A DNA stretch of 64,000 bases from Lumbricus terrestris (Eukaryota > Annelida > Clitellata > Crassiclitellata > Lumbricidae). This document shows, one piece after another, positions 1 to 10,345 of this stretch. The stretch spans positions 23,922,875 through 23,986,874 of the forward strand of contig OX457042.1 of assembly GCA_949752735.1 (NCBI GenBank), given 5' to 3'. The notes beneath the pieces were generated by a model. It saw nothing but the letters and a program-made list of their open reading frames with translations. It was not told where the DNA came from and made no database searches. Position 1 is the first letter of the stretch. The number at the start of each line of letters is the position of its first letter. The position numbers and the translations under genes were made by a program.

Positions 1-226
1 TATGTTTAATCACACAATTGTATATACGCATGCATGTATGGTACGTATCTTTGCATAAATATACGTAATGTATTAATCATAACAATAAATTATGCATATA
101 TAATATATGTATACATAGGCCTACATGTAAATATGTATATATCGTATCTTATAATACCATGATCATTGCATTGTTATGGCTTGCTGGATTGATACAATTA
201 CTTAATAAAGCAAGTCATCCTATACA
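1..226. other. AT-rich sequence without a recognisable feature
   Basis: The stretch is rich in TATA and CATA steps. No open frame or splice-flanked block is seen. One TAGGCCTA palindrome lies at 116-123. Confidence 0.6.
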
Positions 227-237
227 GTGTTGATACC

Positions 238-385
238 TCTCCAGTCCATCTCTGTCTTTTTGTCTGTCTTTTTGTCTGTCTTTTTGTCTGTCAGACTGTG
301 TCTGTCTCTGTCTGTCTGTCTGTCTTTTTGTCTGTCTGCCTGTCTGTCTGTGTCTGTCTGTGTCTGTCTGTCTGTCTGCCTGCCA
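238..385. repeat. (TGTC)n microsatellite
   Basis: Runs of TGTC/TTTTTGTC units are read as Leu-Ser-Val-Cys or Asp-Arg-Gln-Thr in the different frames. The apparent open frames here are products of the repeat, not genes. Confidence 0.9.
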
Positions 386-574
386 GGACTGTTTTTTAAG
401 GAATTTTTAGAACTGCACAACCCATTCTTTCCTTTCCCATCCTCCATGGTAAATTACTTCCAATGGGATGACAATGACCTTTTTGCTAGTTTTAACTGTA
501 CAGAAGTGCTTCTACAACTGCACAAATCCATTTAGAACTGCACATTTTGTGTACAACCGCACGCTAAAAAAAGC

Positions 575-858
575 CTTGCTGCCTGCCTGTCTCTGTCTCT
601 GTCTGTCTGCCTGTCTGTCTCTTTCTCTCTGTCTGAGTATGTCTGTCTGTCTCTCCATCTCCTTCTCTCTGACCTGTGTCTCTCTCTTTCTTTCTTTCTG
701 TCTGTCTCTGTCTTTCTGTCTGCCTGTCTCTGTCTGTCTGCCTGTCTGTCTCTGTCTGTCTGTCTCTCTCTCCATCTCCTTCTCTCTGACTCTGTCTCTC
801 TCTTTCTGTCTGTCTGTGTCTCTGTCTGCCTGCCTGTCTGTCTGTCTGTCTATCTTGC
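575..858. repeat. Compound (TGTC)/(TCTC) microsatellite
   Basis: A second, less pure CTGTCTGTCTC array lies 190 bp after the first. It contains a doubled internal segment with CTCCATCTCCTTCTCTCTGA at about 653-672 and 770-789, so a larger unit of about 117 bp was duplicated. Confidence 0.85.
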
Positions 859-1587
859 CCCTCTCCCTATGAACACTCTGGTAATCATTGTCGTTGTTCA
901 TCACCTCCGTCTCATGCACACCAATTGCATGGCGGCACTTAACGCTGCAGCCTCGACAGCATCCATTCCTCATCACAGAGCAGTTGCTGTGGCAGCAGCA
1001 GCAGCAGCAGCTGGACTTTTCAACGTCGTGAGTGATGCTTATGTACGCCGAATGTATCTCTGGAGCGCTCACTCTTTGTAGACACACATCCGTACAGAAG
1101 CATATGGGTATACCTATCTCTCTCTTTCTTCATCTCACTCTGACTTATGTACACTGTCTGTCTGTGCGTCTGTCTGCCTGTTTGTATGTTTGTCTTTTTG
1201 CATGGCCATCCATCGTGAGGCTAAAATTTAGGGAAGATGGGGATATGTCAGGAACGGAGCAAATGTAGCAAAGTGATTCGGTTCAATGTCACTGGGAACA
1301 GGAAACGGGAGAGAGAGACGATCAAGTGAAGAGATATTAACGTGTGATCTATGACCAGTTGGGATCTAAACTGCTCTATAGGTCAATGAATGACACAAGG
1401 CAGACAGGCGTTTTACTACTTGACATACTTTGCTGGTTCAATGGAGTAGAGCGCGTCAAAAGGATGTTCGAACTAGATGGCTGCTTACACGCCTGAATGT
1501 GTCATGGCGTGCTGATATATAGCCTAGCGTGCACACAATATCTGCAGTCACAATATGCGCTTAGACAAGCGGAAAGCGTAGAGTCTA
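859..1587. other. Intergenic sequence, no gene seen
   Basis: Contains a short (GCA)n run near 993-1012 and more TGTC-like DNA near 1158-1200. No coding block with plausible splice sites was found. Confidence 0.5.
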
Positions 1588-1917
1588 CAGGAGCGGAATC
1601 CAGAGGGCAATCCTGCCATGGCCCCCCATTTAGAAATTTCTTTATTCTTGACCAGCTATATTCTGACTCGGAAAGTTGACGTGCCTCAACCCCATTGAGT
1701 AGTTCCGCAGACCCCTCCCCTAGCCCACGAGGTCCGTATGACTAAAAAAGGTCATCAACTATTTTGGCGGGTAAAATTGTATCTTTTTCCTGGAAATTCA
1801 AGACAAATTACTAAAAAAGGTCATAAGATTTTTCGGCGACCAAGACGAAACTTTTTCCCTGTCCCAAGACCGAAAATTTTGCCCCCCCCCCTTCGAAAAT
1901 TTCTGTATCCGCCCTTG
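1588..1917 (+). mobile_element. hAT-type MITE, copy 1 of the CAGGGGCGGAT family
   Basis: The left end CAGGAGCGGAATCCAGAGG and right end TTCTGTATCCGCCCTTG are inverted matches of the ends of the better copy at 12153. The flanking octamers AGAGTCTA (1580-1587) and AGAGCCAA (1918-1925) match at 6 of 8 positions, as expected for an aged 8-bp target duplication. It has no transposase frame, so it would be non-autonomous. Confidence 0.75.
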
Positions 1918-2036
1918 AGAGCCAACACCATCATTGTATGAGCCACACGGAGAGCAGGGTGACAGATTGTAAATAAAGAAACGAAGTCAACGCTTTAGGT
2001 CTGCATAGTTGGATGCCAATGTAATGTAGGCTAATG

Positions 2037-2245
2037 TGGTGTAGTGGTGGGTTTGTTCGTTGCCTTGCAGCCGTATGGTTGCAGGTTCGAATCCACCTCA
2101 AGCCGCCTCGTAGGGATCTTGGGCAAGTCCTTCACTCGCAATTGCTCAGCACTTCGGCGTGAAACTCCGAATCAGTGTCCGCGCTGTAGTCGGGAGCGCT
2201 TCTGAGTAGCAATCTTGATGGGGCGGTATAACAAGTGCACATTCA
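2037..2245 (+). mobile_element. tRNA-derived SINE (family A), full-length
   Basis: A GTAGTGGTGGG head resembling a pol III A box is followed by a perfect B box, GGTTCGAATCC, at 2084-2094. The 3' part, GGGAGCGCTTCTGAGTAG then GGGGCGGTATAAC, is shared with copies at 19645, 24607 and 58208. That 3' segment also matches LINE ends in this window. Confidence 0.85.
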
Positions 2246-2523
2246 TAATGTAATCACAACAATCTACAGCTGCAAGGTACTTCTAGGACGCATAATACAC
2301 GCGCGCACACACACACATACACACACACACACTGTCAAATGTGTGACTGTTAGAATCGTCAATCGTGATAGAGAATTGTGTGACCATACGGAATGCCAAA
2401 TCTTGCAAGTCCGAACTGGCGAGATGGTGGTGGTGAATGATGCAGAAATGACGTCTGCAAATATACTGCATCCCTAAAAGCGTGATAAAGTGCTATGCGG
2501 AAGACGGGAAGAGTAATTGCAAG

Positions 2524-2525
2524 AC

Positions 2526-2585
<60 letters not shown>

Positions 2586-2660
2586 AGAGAGAGAGAGGGA
2601 GAGGGAGAGGGAGAGGGAGAGGGAGAGGGAGAGGGAGAGGGAGAGGGAGAGAGAGAGGCA
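2524..2660. repeat. Homopurine (GA)n / (GGGAGA)n tract
   Basis: About 137 bp of uninterrupted purines on the plus strand, first GA dinucleotides and then GGGAGA hexanucleotides. It is followed by an (ACAC)-rich segment to about 2690. The Arg-Glu, Gly-Arg and Leu-Ser open frames here are repeat artefacts. Confidence 0.9.
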
Positions 2661-2739
2661 GACACACACAGACACACACAGACACACAGAAGAAGACACA
2701 GACATATTACAAGAAAACTGATAGGCTACATAGACACAC

Positions 2740-3035
2740 CATAGACGCAGTGGCCCGGAACGACTTCCACGTCTTTCCAACTCTTTTCCCGCCAAAGAAC
2801 AACCGTCGTCCAGGTCTCAGGGCCCTTATGCACAATTTTGAACTTCCGATCAAAGATGACCCGAACTTTGTCTCTAGAGTTCTTTTCAAACATATTACTA
2901 AAGCATAGTCTAACTATCGATTCAATTTAATTCCAATAACTGATTGCTCCCTTTAATATTTTTTAAATTTCAATGTAATTTTTGTCTGGCTTAATGTACC
3001 AGGTTGCGGCTTGCCAACCTGTTTTTTGCTCATTA
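2740..3035 (+). mobile_element. Retrotransposon-like 3' end (dispersed repeat D)
   Basis: A short open frame ends with a stop at 2906-2908. It is followed by an A/T-rich tail containing ACCAGGTTGCGGCTTGCC and then an (AT)n tract. The section from about 2860 onward is found again, inverted, at 57250-57400 and 52545-52630. Recurrent copies ending in a simple-sequence tail suggest a non-LTR element 3' end. The ORF fragment itself is not recognised. Confidence 0.55.
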
Positions 3036-3038
3036 AAC

Positions 3039-3099
<61 letters not shown>
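3039..3099. repeat. (AT)n microsatellite
   Basis: About 30 TA dinucleotides directly follow repeat D and look like its simple-sequence tail. Confidence 0.95.
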
Positions 3100-3100
<1 letters not shown>

Positions 3101-3673
3101 CCAAAGACAGACTGACATAAAGAGCCTTTAGGCCCTAAAAAGATAGACCAAAACAACACCCACACCGATACCCACAAACAAACGTGGAGGCACTGTTTAC
3201 ATCAATAGATTATAAATCTAAACAACGTACATAATTAAAATCAGCAGGTCAGCAACCAACAAATAAATAAATATACTTGCATACAGTGTTCTAAACAGTT
3301 ATGTCGAATTTAAATAGCGGCTGTATGAGATAATTATGGAGAACAATCCGAATGATAGCAGAAAGAACAGATAGGACAAAGAATATGTTTTCAGGATGGA
3401 AAACAGAAATAGAAGGAAGTGGACTCGTAGAAAGAAATAGGCTTCTTGCATATAGGAAACAGTCACGTCAAATTCAAATTGTGACTTACAAGAGATAAAG
3501 AGATAAAGAAATGTGGCACAGCAGCACTGTGAAAAACTAAAAACCCCAATAGAGGAAAAAGTGGAATTGCAATGAAGAGGAATAGCCTATATAACAGAGG
3601 AGTGTATGTTGAGGTGGTCTCCAGAAATGTTAAGCAAGAGAATGTGAATTGGAGAAGTATGGAAGGCTGATCC
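3100..3673. other. 3' flank of the Ser/Arg-rich gene
   Basis: This would contain the 3' UTR of the minus-strand gene whose stop is at 3674-3676. No clear minus-strand AATAAA is seen close to the stop, so the transcript end is unplaced. Confidence 0.4.
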
Positions 3674-3831
3674 TCAATTACTGGACAGTAGAGGAGGAGA
3701 CTCAGGAGATGATAAATGTTCTTCTTCCGTGATGATGACTTCAGTCGCTGCAGCTGCTCCTAAGCATGCATCAGATTCCATCCTTGCGGTACCTGTGCTC
3801 GATTCAATTGTAACTGACTCCGTCACATCTT
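3674..3831 (-). CDS. Ser/Arg-rich protein, last coding exon
   Basis: A strong pyrimidine tract and TTTTTTCAG acceptor precede a frame reading EDVTESVTIESS and ending in SPESPPLLSSN and TGA at 3674-3676. Ser/Glu-rich composition fits the rest of the protein. Confidence 0.78.
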
Positions 3832-5136
3832 CTGAAAAAAGAAAATAAATTAAGACAATAGAAACAGTAATAATTATTATTCAACGTAAAGAAGACTTTT
3901 GTGCAGTGCAGTTAATCAAATCAGCCAAAATAATGACTTCAAGGTTCATTTAATGACATTAATAATCCTCTTCATGGGAATATAGGCGTAGGCCTATACA
4001 TGGTGCCACACTGTCACCGTGTCAAAGTGTCATCACGTCTGCATTTTCTTTCTTTCGCTCTATATCAGGGGTTCTCAAACTTTATTTTGATTGTACCCCC
4101 AAGTAAAAATATCGAACCCCTGCTCTATATAGTCCAGAATTTATAAAAAGTACAAATTCCCCTGTGACAATGGACAGCACATTGACGAGAAATGTAGTCC
4201 AGTACCATAAAAAAATGTATGATGTGCCCATGCATTGGGTTATAATAATTATAATATATCTATTACCAAAAATAAAAAATAAAGCCGAGATCAAATACAC
4301 CCGAGATAAGCTGAGATAAGATCAGATTGAGATGGAATAGATTAGAAGAGACTTGATTAGATTAGATTTGAATGGATTAGATTGGAATGGATTAGATTGG
4401 AATGAATTAGATTGGAAAACAGCCCTGTGCTGATAAGTTAGAATTAGAACCGTTTGGATGCCACATGCTATGTTTAATAAATTTCTGAAGTCTCTTTTAT
4501 TTCGCCGTGGCTGGGCTGGGAGCGTCTCTGAGTAGTTTCCTGAAGGGCGCTATATAAATCCACATAATGAATGAATGAATGTTCCCGACCATGGAACATA
4601 ACATAATATGGCCAATAAAATGAATAGAATGAATAAAAAATATTAACCCTTACCCCCCAACAACCTCTCGTCAACTTTCAAAGTCGAGGACTTAACGTCA
4701 TCCCCTGTTCCAAGTGAACGATCTTGATTTTCGTCCTGTTCGAAATTAAATTCAATTCCGTTTAATTCCGTTTAATTCAATATATTATTCAATTTATTTA
4801 TTGAACAAACATTTAAAGTGCTTAGGGTTCAGGCTAAATCATGACCTTTACAAAAACATTCAACATCGTCCAAACTTCAAGGCACTGTTAAGATGTTCTA
4901 AGATAGCACTCTATAAAAACACAGATACATACATAACTGCTTGATTACTTAAACTGGTCTTATTTTCTCCGGGATGCGCTATTTTAAATCGTAATAGTAT
5001 TATATTCTAACTGAACGCTGCTATTTACGATTCGGTTCAATAAAAAAATGATTAGGGTTCTAATGATTATAACGACGATGGGATTATGATGTGAGGATAA
5101 CCTAATGAAGACGACGACGACGACGACGACGATGAC

Positions 5137-5192
<56 letters not shown>

Positions 5193-8100
5193 CGATGAAC
5201 TAAATTCAAAATGAACGTTGTTAACCTATAATTATCTAACCCTTCATAGTTGGTGACCCTATGGATGCCTAATTTTGGATCAATGAATACTTGAATATAG
5301 AAGTACCTGTGAAACGCCGTAATATTGACACTCTCCCTCTTCCTCGTACTGTCCACCGTCACCCTGACCAGCCGGAGCTTCGTACGGTCCGTAGCTCGAG
5401 TGGTGCAGATTATGAGGCCCCGGTGGTGTCCAGTAGGGAAGTTGGGGTCGGTGGTAATTCGGGTAGAAGGGTGACGGTTGGTGAGCCATGTAATATCGAC
5501 GAGGATTTCCATTGAAGTAATTGGCGTAAACGTAAGGATTGCATCTGTTGCATTCATTTAACAACAACATCAACACTGCTTCAGGTTGGTGCTGGTTGAC
5601 AGCGTTTCTGTATGTATCATGCATTGATGCGTGCATGCATCATGTATGGATGCATGTATCATGCATGGATGCATGTGTATGAATGCATGCATGGGTGCAC
5701 TTATAATGTATTTAAGTATGATTGCATGCATAATTGTATTGTAAGAAATTGTATCCATTGCATTAAATGTTGGGGTCCTGTTCGGGAAATTTTCGCGGAT
5801 CTTCGGCCGAAAATTCTGATGACCTTTTATATATTTTTTTAGTCGTTTGGTCGAAATTTTTTCGTAGAAAATAAGCTTACTGATTATTTCCCCTCCCCAA
5901 AAAGTTGATGACCTTTTTTTAGTTTTTTTGGGTTGAAATTTGCCAAAAAAGCTAAAAAATTTGTTGGGAAATTTTTGCTCCCGCGTGTGTGGAGGGGGCC
6001 CCTAAAGCAAGGGCGGATACAGAAATTTTCGAAGGGGGCAAAGTCCAACGGAACTACTCATGGGGGGGCACGTCTACTTTCCGAGCAAAATAGCTGATCA
6101 AAAATAAAGAAATTTTTAAATGGGGGCCATGGCCGGAATGGCCCCCCTGGATCCGCCCCTGCCCTAAAGTGTGGGACCCCTGTTCGGCTGAACATGTTGA
6201 ACATGCCTTAATCCGGCCCTGACTACGACCTCCTTCCGACTACTCCTTTGGACAGCCATTCTGACTTGACACAGCGCTCGTGAATAAGCTGGTGCCCTGC
6301 GCTTGGCTTTCGAGTGACGCTCTAGAATTTTGAAGATAACCATCGCCATTACTGTTATCTCGTTTAGATTAGAATGATAAGAAGCATATGGTTATTGATC
6401 GGACCCTCTCAAACACGTCAGTATGTATTGTATTGTATTGATAAATTTTAAAGCGCCTCTCACAGTGCACATCAATCAGAGGTGCTCCCAGTACGTTAGA
6501 CCAAGAGAGAAAAAAGTAGTACATGTACACATACATCACACTGACCTGAGCATTGGTGATGCGAACGGTTGAGCGAATGGATGAAGGTATGGGTATGGAT
6601 GATATGGATCAGGCATATCCTTCAGACGACCCGGACCCCTGGGCGACCACATCCAACCATTGGGATAATAGTTCGAGCTTTGTTGATAGTCGTTGTCGTT
6701 ATGAGAGCAATCGTCGGTGGCATCGGTTCTGTCCTTTGACCCTCGAGTCCTCCTCCCTCGATCCTCTCCTGTCCTCTTCATGCCTTCAGAGCTGGACACT
6801 CTCCCAGAATTACTGGACGACCTTGTCGTTCCGCTTTCGCCCTCTCGCTGTCCTCCTCTGGGACTCGGACTCTCTGCGCGGGACCTCGTCTTATCGCGTC
6901 CACCATGTCCACCTCGGAAGCTGCTTTCTTCCGGAGGACATGGTCTGAATGACGTCGAAGTACTTGAGCGTTGTCTGCTCCACCGGCGGTTGCTGGCATC
7001 ATCATCATCATAGACTGTACTTGACCTTGATCTCGTCTTTCCACTCTGCTCTGATCTGCTCTTAGTTGATTTGTGGTCGATTCCTGTTGATTTAGAAACC
7101 GAAGCCACGTTTCTAATTTCGTCGAATTGTTGCTCTGGGTTGTGCCTATCTGAAGGCGTCCTTGACCTTCGCCTTCTTTTCTCCAGTCTTTCTGTTCCAC
7201 TGGTGAAGTCGTCAGGACCTTCGATTGATCTTCGCCTGCGCTCGCTTCCGCGTGCCTCGACCTTCACTTCGTATCGGGTCTCGGAGCGTCTTGACTTCGG
7301 ATTTCGATCGGGTGACTTTGGTCTTGTGAGAGGAGAGACACAACGAGGTCCTTGTTTATGCCGTGAAAACGAACTGGAGCGATCGCAATCTGGAGAAATC
7401 TTCGCGCTGGATCTGGGTATCTGGGGCGAAGACATCCTCCTTTTATTTATGCTCTCTGGCTGTTGCGAGTCTAAGGAGCGTCTCGATTCTCTCCTTTCCA
7501 ATCTCCCGTCGTCGTCGTTGTCTGAGAGCTCCTTCTCTTCGACTTCCACGTTTTCGTGGCTGTCTGATCTCTTCGTTTTCACCTTGCGGTCATGCTCCAC
7601 TTTAGTATTTGCTTCTCGGTTGGTAGATTCAATTGTTCCTAGGCTTTTGGAAGATGTCGTGGTGCCACATGCCAGGTTTCTCCCCGCTGGTTTAGACTCT
7701 GACCCATCGCAATCGTCCCGTTTCCTCGGTCTCCGTTCGGTTGAACGAGGTTGTGAATCTGAACGATATAAGTCGGAGAATTTCTTATCGGAAGTTTTCA
7801 CTGCACTGCGACCAGTTGCATTGGAGAAGGAGGAGGAGCGGTCATCACAGTTACGGGTCACTTCTGCTCGACGTCTGACCTCAGATGTGGTGGATTCCGG
7901 ATGTTCTGAACCGTCCACGCTGTCTCCTCGTCCATCAGACGAAGAAGTGGATGACGACGAGTGTCTCCTCTTCCTCGAGAACGATCTGCTCAGCTCTGGG
8001 CGACGTTTCCTGTTCCTTTGTCCACTTCGTGGTCCATCTGACGGTTCACGATCGTCTTTCCGGGTGGTTGGCGATGATGTTTCATCGGACATGTTTTCAT

Positions 8101-9742
8101 CTTCGCTCTTCGACCTTCCATGACCAGAACCGGCGTCATCGTCTTCGTAGTCGTAGTCGACCAGTCGTTTTGGGAATCTTTTCGTCATTGAGTTTTCCGC
8201 AGGCTCTCTCTTTTGAAGGTTCTTTGAGTTATTATTCCGGACGGAATCATTCCTCGATTCGTTCAGCTTTCCGACGGTCAGTAACGACCTTCCTTCGTCC
8301 TTGACATTACCTCCGCCAAATATCTTCTGTCGGTCTACTTCTCCTTGCTCTTCCTTTTCTCTTCCATCTCCTACACCTCTTTCTCCTCCTCCTCCATCTA
8401 GCCCTCTTCTTTCTCCTGTTTCTCGTCTAATCCCATTCTGCAGGATATCGTCTCCGCCCCCACTCCGCCCTCTTCCTTCTCCTAATTCTAGTCTGATCTC
8501 CTTCTGTAGGATATCATTGCAGACTCGGTTTCTAATCTCCTCCGAGTTCAAGTCAAGCTCCCTCTGAACTAGCTCCGAGGGCTTAAGAACGTCGGCTGCT
8601 CTCTCCGCCGGAGAGCGCGACTCTCCCTCGAATGTGCATCCGTCAAACACGATCTCCCCAAATATGTTAATGACCGGGTTTTTCGTTAGTTTCTTTGCCG
8701 ATATGCCTCTCGTCACTCCGCTTTTCTTCAGCACGATCCTCACGAGGTTTCGTTGGTGAGGTTCTTCGCTAAGCTCCATTGACGGCGAACCACCATCCGA
8801 GACTGACGGGAGCGGTATATGTGAAACGTATTCCTCACCCACCGATATAGAGTGCATGCCAAGACCGGCAGAGTCGATACTTTCGGTGCTAGAGTCTGCA
8901 GCAGCTCCGGTTACTATGCTTGGCTTGCTTACACGGGGACGCATCTGCTGATCAGAGAGTTGTTTTGAAGAGAGACACGATCCACTGACTGGAGTCTCTT
9001 CCACCTTCTGTTCTATCACCTGTTTCATCTCCGCTTTTTCCTTTAAGTCACATGATTGCAAAGACATGGATTCGTAGTAAAGATCCGCGTCGATGGAAGC
9101 CGCATTACAGCTGGAACTACTTATGTCTTGGTCCGCATGGATTCTCAGGGACTCTTCGGAAGCACGTAGCAAGGTCGTCGCTGATAGGTTGTTCCGAGGA
9201 AGGCCTGCGGCGACGACACCTTGACGACTCTTTGCAGGTGCGGTTAAGTTCAAGTCGTCATTGCTGCTGCTACCACTGCTGCTGCTACCACTGCTGGTGC
9301 TATCGCCGCTACTGCTATCACTGCTACTGCCATCATCGCCACTATCACTGTCGGCATCGCTGTCGGTGCATGCGGACTTGATATCGTTCTTCACAGGTGG
9401 CTCACGTTCTGAAGACACTTCTGAATCAGAAGAGCAGTTTTCGCTTCCCTTGGAGTCACCTCGGCTGCATGGTGGTCTGTCGGGTGTCATGTCAACGACA
9501 GGTGTAAGCAAGGTGCACCGACCCTTTGAGGGGTCGAACTTACCCCGTGGTCCCCTCGAACTACGACAAGAACGCTCCGCCTTTTGACCAGTTGGTTGAT
9601 GAAGTTGTGAGTTTTGTTTTTGTGCACCACGATCACTGCTTGAGGGCAATAACTTCTGTTGGATGACCTTCTCTGTTCTTGCCTTTCCAGAAGATGTCAA
9701 GACCTTCGATTGTTCTCGTCTGTCCATCCTCTCTTCCAGCAT
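3674..9742 (-). CDS. Ser/Arg-rich protein of unknown function, 1,224 aa (4 coding exons)
   Basis: The coding exons are complement(join(3674..3831,4654..4735,5307..5544,6546..9742)). All junctions are GT-AG and in phase, and the total is 3,675 nt including TGA. I do not recognise the family. Seen: an acidic Ser/Asp tract near residues 100-175; a non-repetitive block near 330-375 (LVRIVLKKSGVTRGISAKKL and onward) that is the best candidate for a conserved domain; two DILQ-type repeats near 405-450; an extended RS/RE/RD-rich disordered region about 525-1010; and a Pro/Tyr/His-rich tail after 1015. This composition is typical of nuclear RNA-processing or chromatin proteins, so a nuclear role is an inference only. 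The ATG at 9742 lies directly behind a TATAG acceptor, and an in-frame TAG precedes it, so translation probably starts in this exon. It is on the same strand as SLC4A11, about 7.8 kb downstream of it. Confidence 0.8.
4066..4122. mobile_element. 57-bp miniature hAT-type element with perfect 8-bp TSD
   Basis: The ends CAGGGGTTC and GAACCCCTG are perfect 9-bp inverted repeats. Both sides carry CTCTATAT (4058-4065 and 4123-4130). The end sequence resembles CAGGGG-type hAT/Charlie termini. It lies in the last intron of the Ser/Arg-rich gene. Confidence 0.85.
4322..4420. repeat. Degenerate tandem repeat of GATTAGATTGGAAT units
   Basis: Repeated GATTAGATT, GGATTAGATTGGAAT units in the last intron of the Ser/Arg-rich gene. 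Confidence 0.8.
4437..4585 (+). mobile_element. LINE 3'-end fragment with (AATG)n tail
   Basis: Reads into a short Phe-Leu-Lys-Ser-Leu-Leu-Phe motif like the end of a CR1/L2-type reverse-transcriptase ORF. It continues with GGGAGCGTCTCTGAGTAG and AGGGCGCTATATAAAT, then AATGAATGAATG. The same terminal block ends the LINE at 47460 and the SINEs of family A. Confidence 0.65.
4654..4735 (-). CDS. Ser/Arg-rich protein, coding exon 3
   Basis: 82 nt between a TTCGAACAG acceptor and a GGGGG|GTAAGG donor, encoding DENQDRSLGTGDDVKSSTLK and seven further residues. It starts in phase 0 and ends in phase 1, the only combination that keeps both neighbours open. Confidence 0.75.
5107..5192. repeat. (GAC)n(GAT)n trinucleotide repeat
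   Basis: A GAC run is followed by about 20 GAT triplets within intron 2 of the Ser/Arg-rich gene, about 115 bp downstream of the exon 2 donor. Confidence 0.95.
5307..5544 (-). CDS. Ser/Arg-rich protein, coding exon 2 (Tyr/Pro-rich)
   Basis: 238 nt between a TGCAACAG acceptor and CACAG|GTACTT donor. It reads CNPYVYANYFNGNPRRYYMA and continues with Pro, Tyr, His and Gly, matching the composition of the end of the previous exon (PYHPYPYLHPFAQPFASPML). The matching composition and phase support the join. Confidence 0.85.
5776..6223 (-). mobile_element. Decayed DNA-transposon composite interrupted by a younger MITE
   Basis: The right edge ends AATCCGGCCCTG (6212-6223), a hAT-like terminus. The body (CGGCCGAAAATTCTGATGACC) resembles internal parts of the CAGGGGCGGAT family. 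A clean 154-bp MITE at 6008-6161 splits it. The left edge is not resolved. Confidence 0.5.
6008..6161 (-). mobile_element. hAT-type MITE, internally deleted 154-bp copy, perfect TSD
   Basis: Ends CAAGGGCGGATACAG and GGATCCGCCCCTG, flanked on both sides by CCCTAAAG (6000-6007 and 6162-6169). Reversed relative to the 12153 copy and missing the middle. Confidence 0.9.
6225..6337. repeat. Dispersed repeat C, copy 1
   Basis: Shares a long block including CGCTCGTGAATAAGCTGGTG and GCGCTTGGCTTTCGAGTG with 16485-16594, and a shorter part with 31855-31902. Class unknown. Confidence 0.75.
6421..6520 (-). mobile_element. LINE 3'-end fragment with (TATTG)n tail
   Basis: TATTGTATTGTATTG is followed by TAAAGCGCCTCTCACAGTG and AGAGGTGCTCCCAGTACGTT. 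It is the reverse-oriented 3' end of the family also seen at 50165 and 62775, 26 bp below the big exon of the Ser/Arg-rich gene. Confidence 0.65.
6546..9742 (-). CDS. Ser/Arg-rich protein, exon 1 of the coding part (residues 1-1065)
   Basis: A single 3,197-nt open exon with the donor CTCAG|GTCAGT at its end (phase 2). Such a long open frame is unlikely by chance. The antisense strand also shows a 350-codon frame at 7071-8123, which is a shadow of the Ser/Arg codons. Confidence 0.9.
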
Positions 9743-10261
9743 CTATAGTTGCCCGACTGATCTAAGAACTGAAGAATTACACATCTGCTTTTGAGGTCAA
9801 ATAATTATGGCACTTGTACAAAGTATACTGGTAGGGCCTACATCACTACTTTAAAACTGAAAATGTTCAGCTGATAGGTCTATAAACTTTTGCGACTATA
9901 GCCTACCTCTAATTTTAAGGTCCACAATCTAATTGGTCGAACATATATGTCTGCCATCATTTCTAAAAGCGAATTATTTCCAACTGTTCCAATGTAGGCC
10001 CTATCCATATTGGATCTTTTACGATCACGTAGCCTAGCCTAGCCACGTGCATTATCCAGCTCTCTGGCGAATCTATCACGCAGCTAGAATAAAAATCAAC
10101 GGTCAAATTAAATACTCAAAGGCTGAGATCCGTTCAAATAAAAGATATTTAGGCCTAATTCCGACAAATTCCGTGACCTATTTAAGCTACAGGTCTAGCC
10201 AGCCATCTGTCCGAATTCACGTGCTGGATTTAATTCAAATTTAACTAATTTTTACACTTAC
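9743..10261 (-). other. Probable first intron of the Ser/Arg-rich gene
   Basis: Bounded by a strong minus-strand donor (GATCT|GTAAGTGT, cut at 10261/10262) and the acceptor ACTATAG at 9743. No other feature is seen in it. Confidence 0.5.
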
Positions 10262-10345
10262 AGATCCCCATGCAGTGACTCAGCATCGGACATATGGGTC
10301 CAACTGGCAGTCTCTGACTAACAACAAACTCATGAATATAAAATA
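10262..10345 (-). other. Candidate 5' UTR exon of the Ser/Arg-rich gene
   Basis: A near-consensus donor ends this stretch and no long frame continues through it, consistent with a non-coding first exon. Its upstream edge and the promoter are not visible, so the 10345 boundary is arbitrary. Confidence 0.35.

Noticed and set aside
227..872. Cys/Leu/Ser-rich and Asp/Arg/Gln-rich frames, possible small secreted proteins
   Set aside because: They derive from (TGTC)n microsatellites; both strands and all frames are open for the same reason.
2037..2245. Functional tRNA gene suggested by A- and B-box-like sequences
   Set aside because: No cloverleaf could be drawn, and the same unit recurs with a LINE-like 3' tail, so it is a SINE.
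7071..8123. 350-codon plus-strand open frame
   Set aside because: It is the antisense shadow of the Ser/Arg-rich exon on the minus strand, which has matching splice sites and continuing exons.
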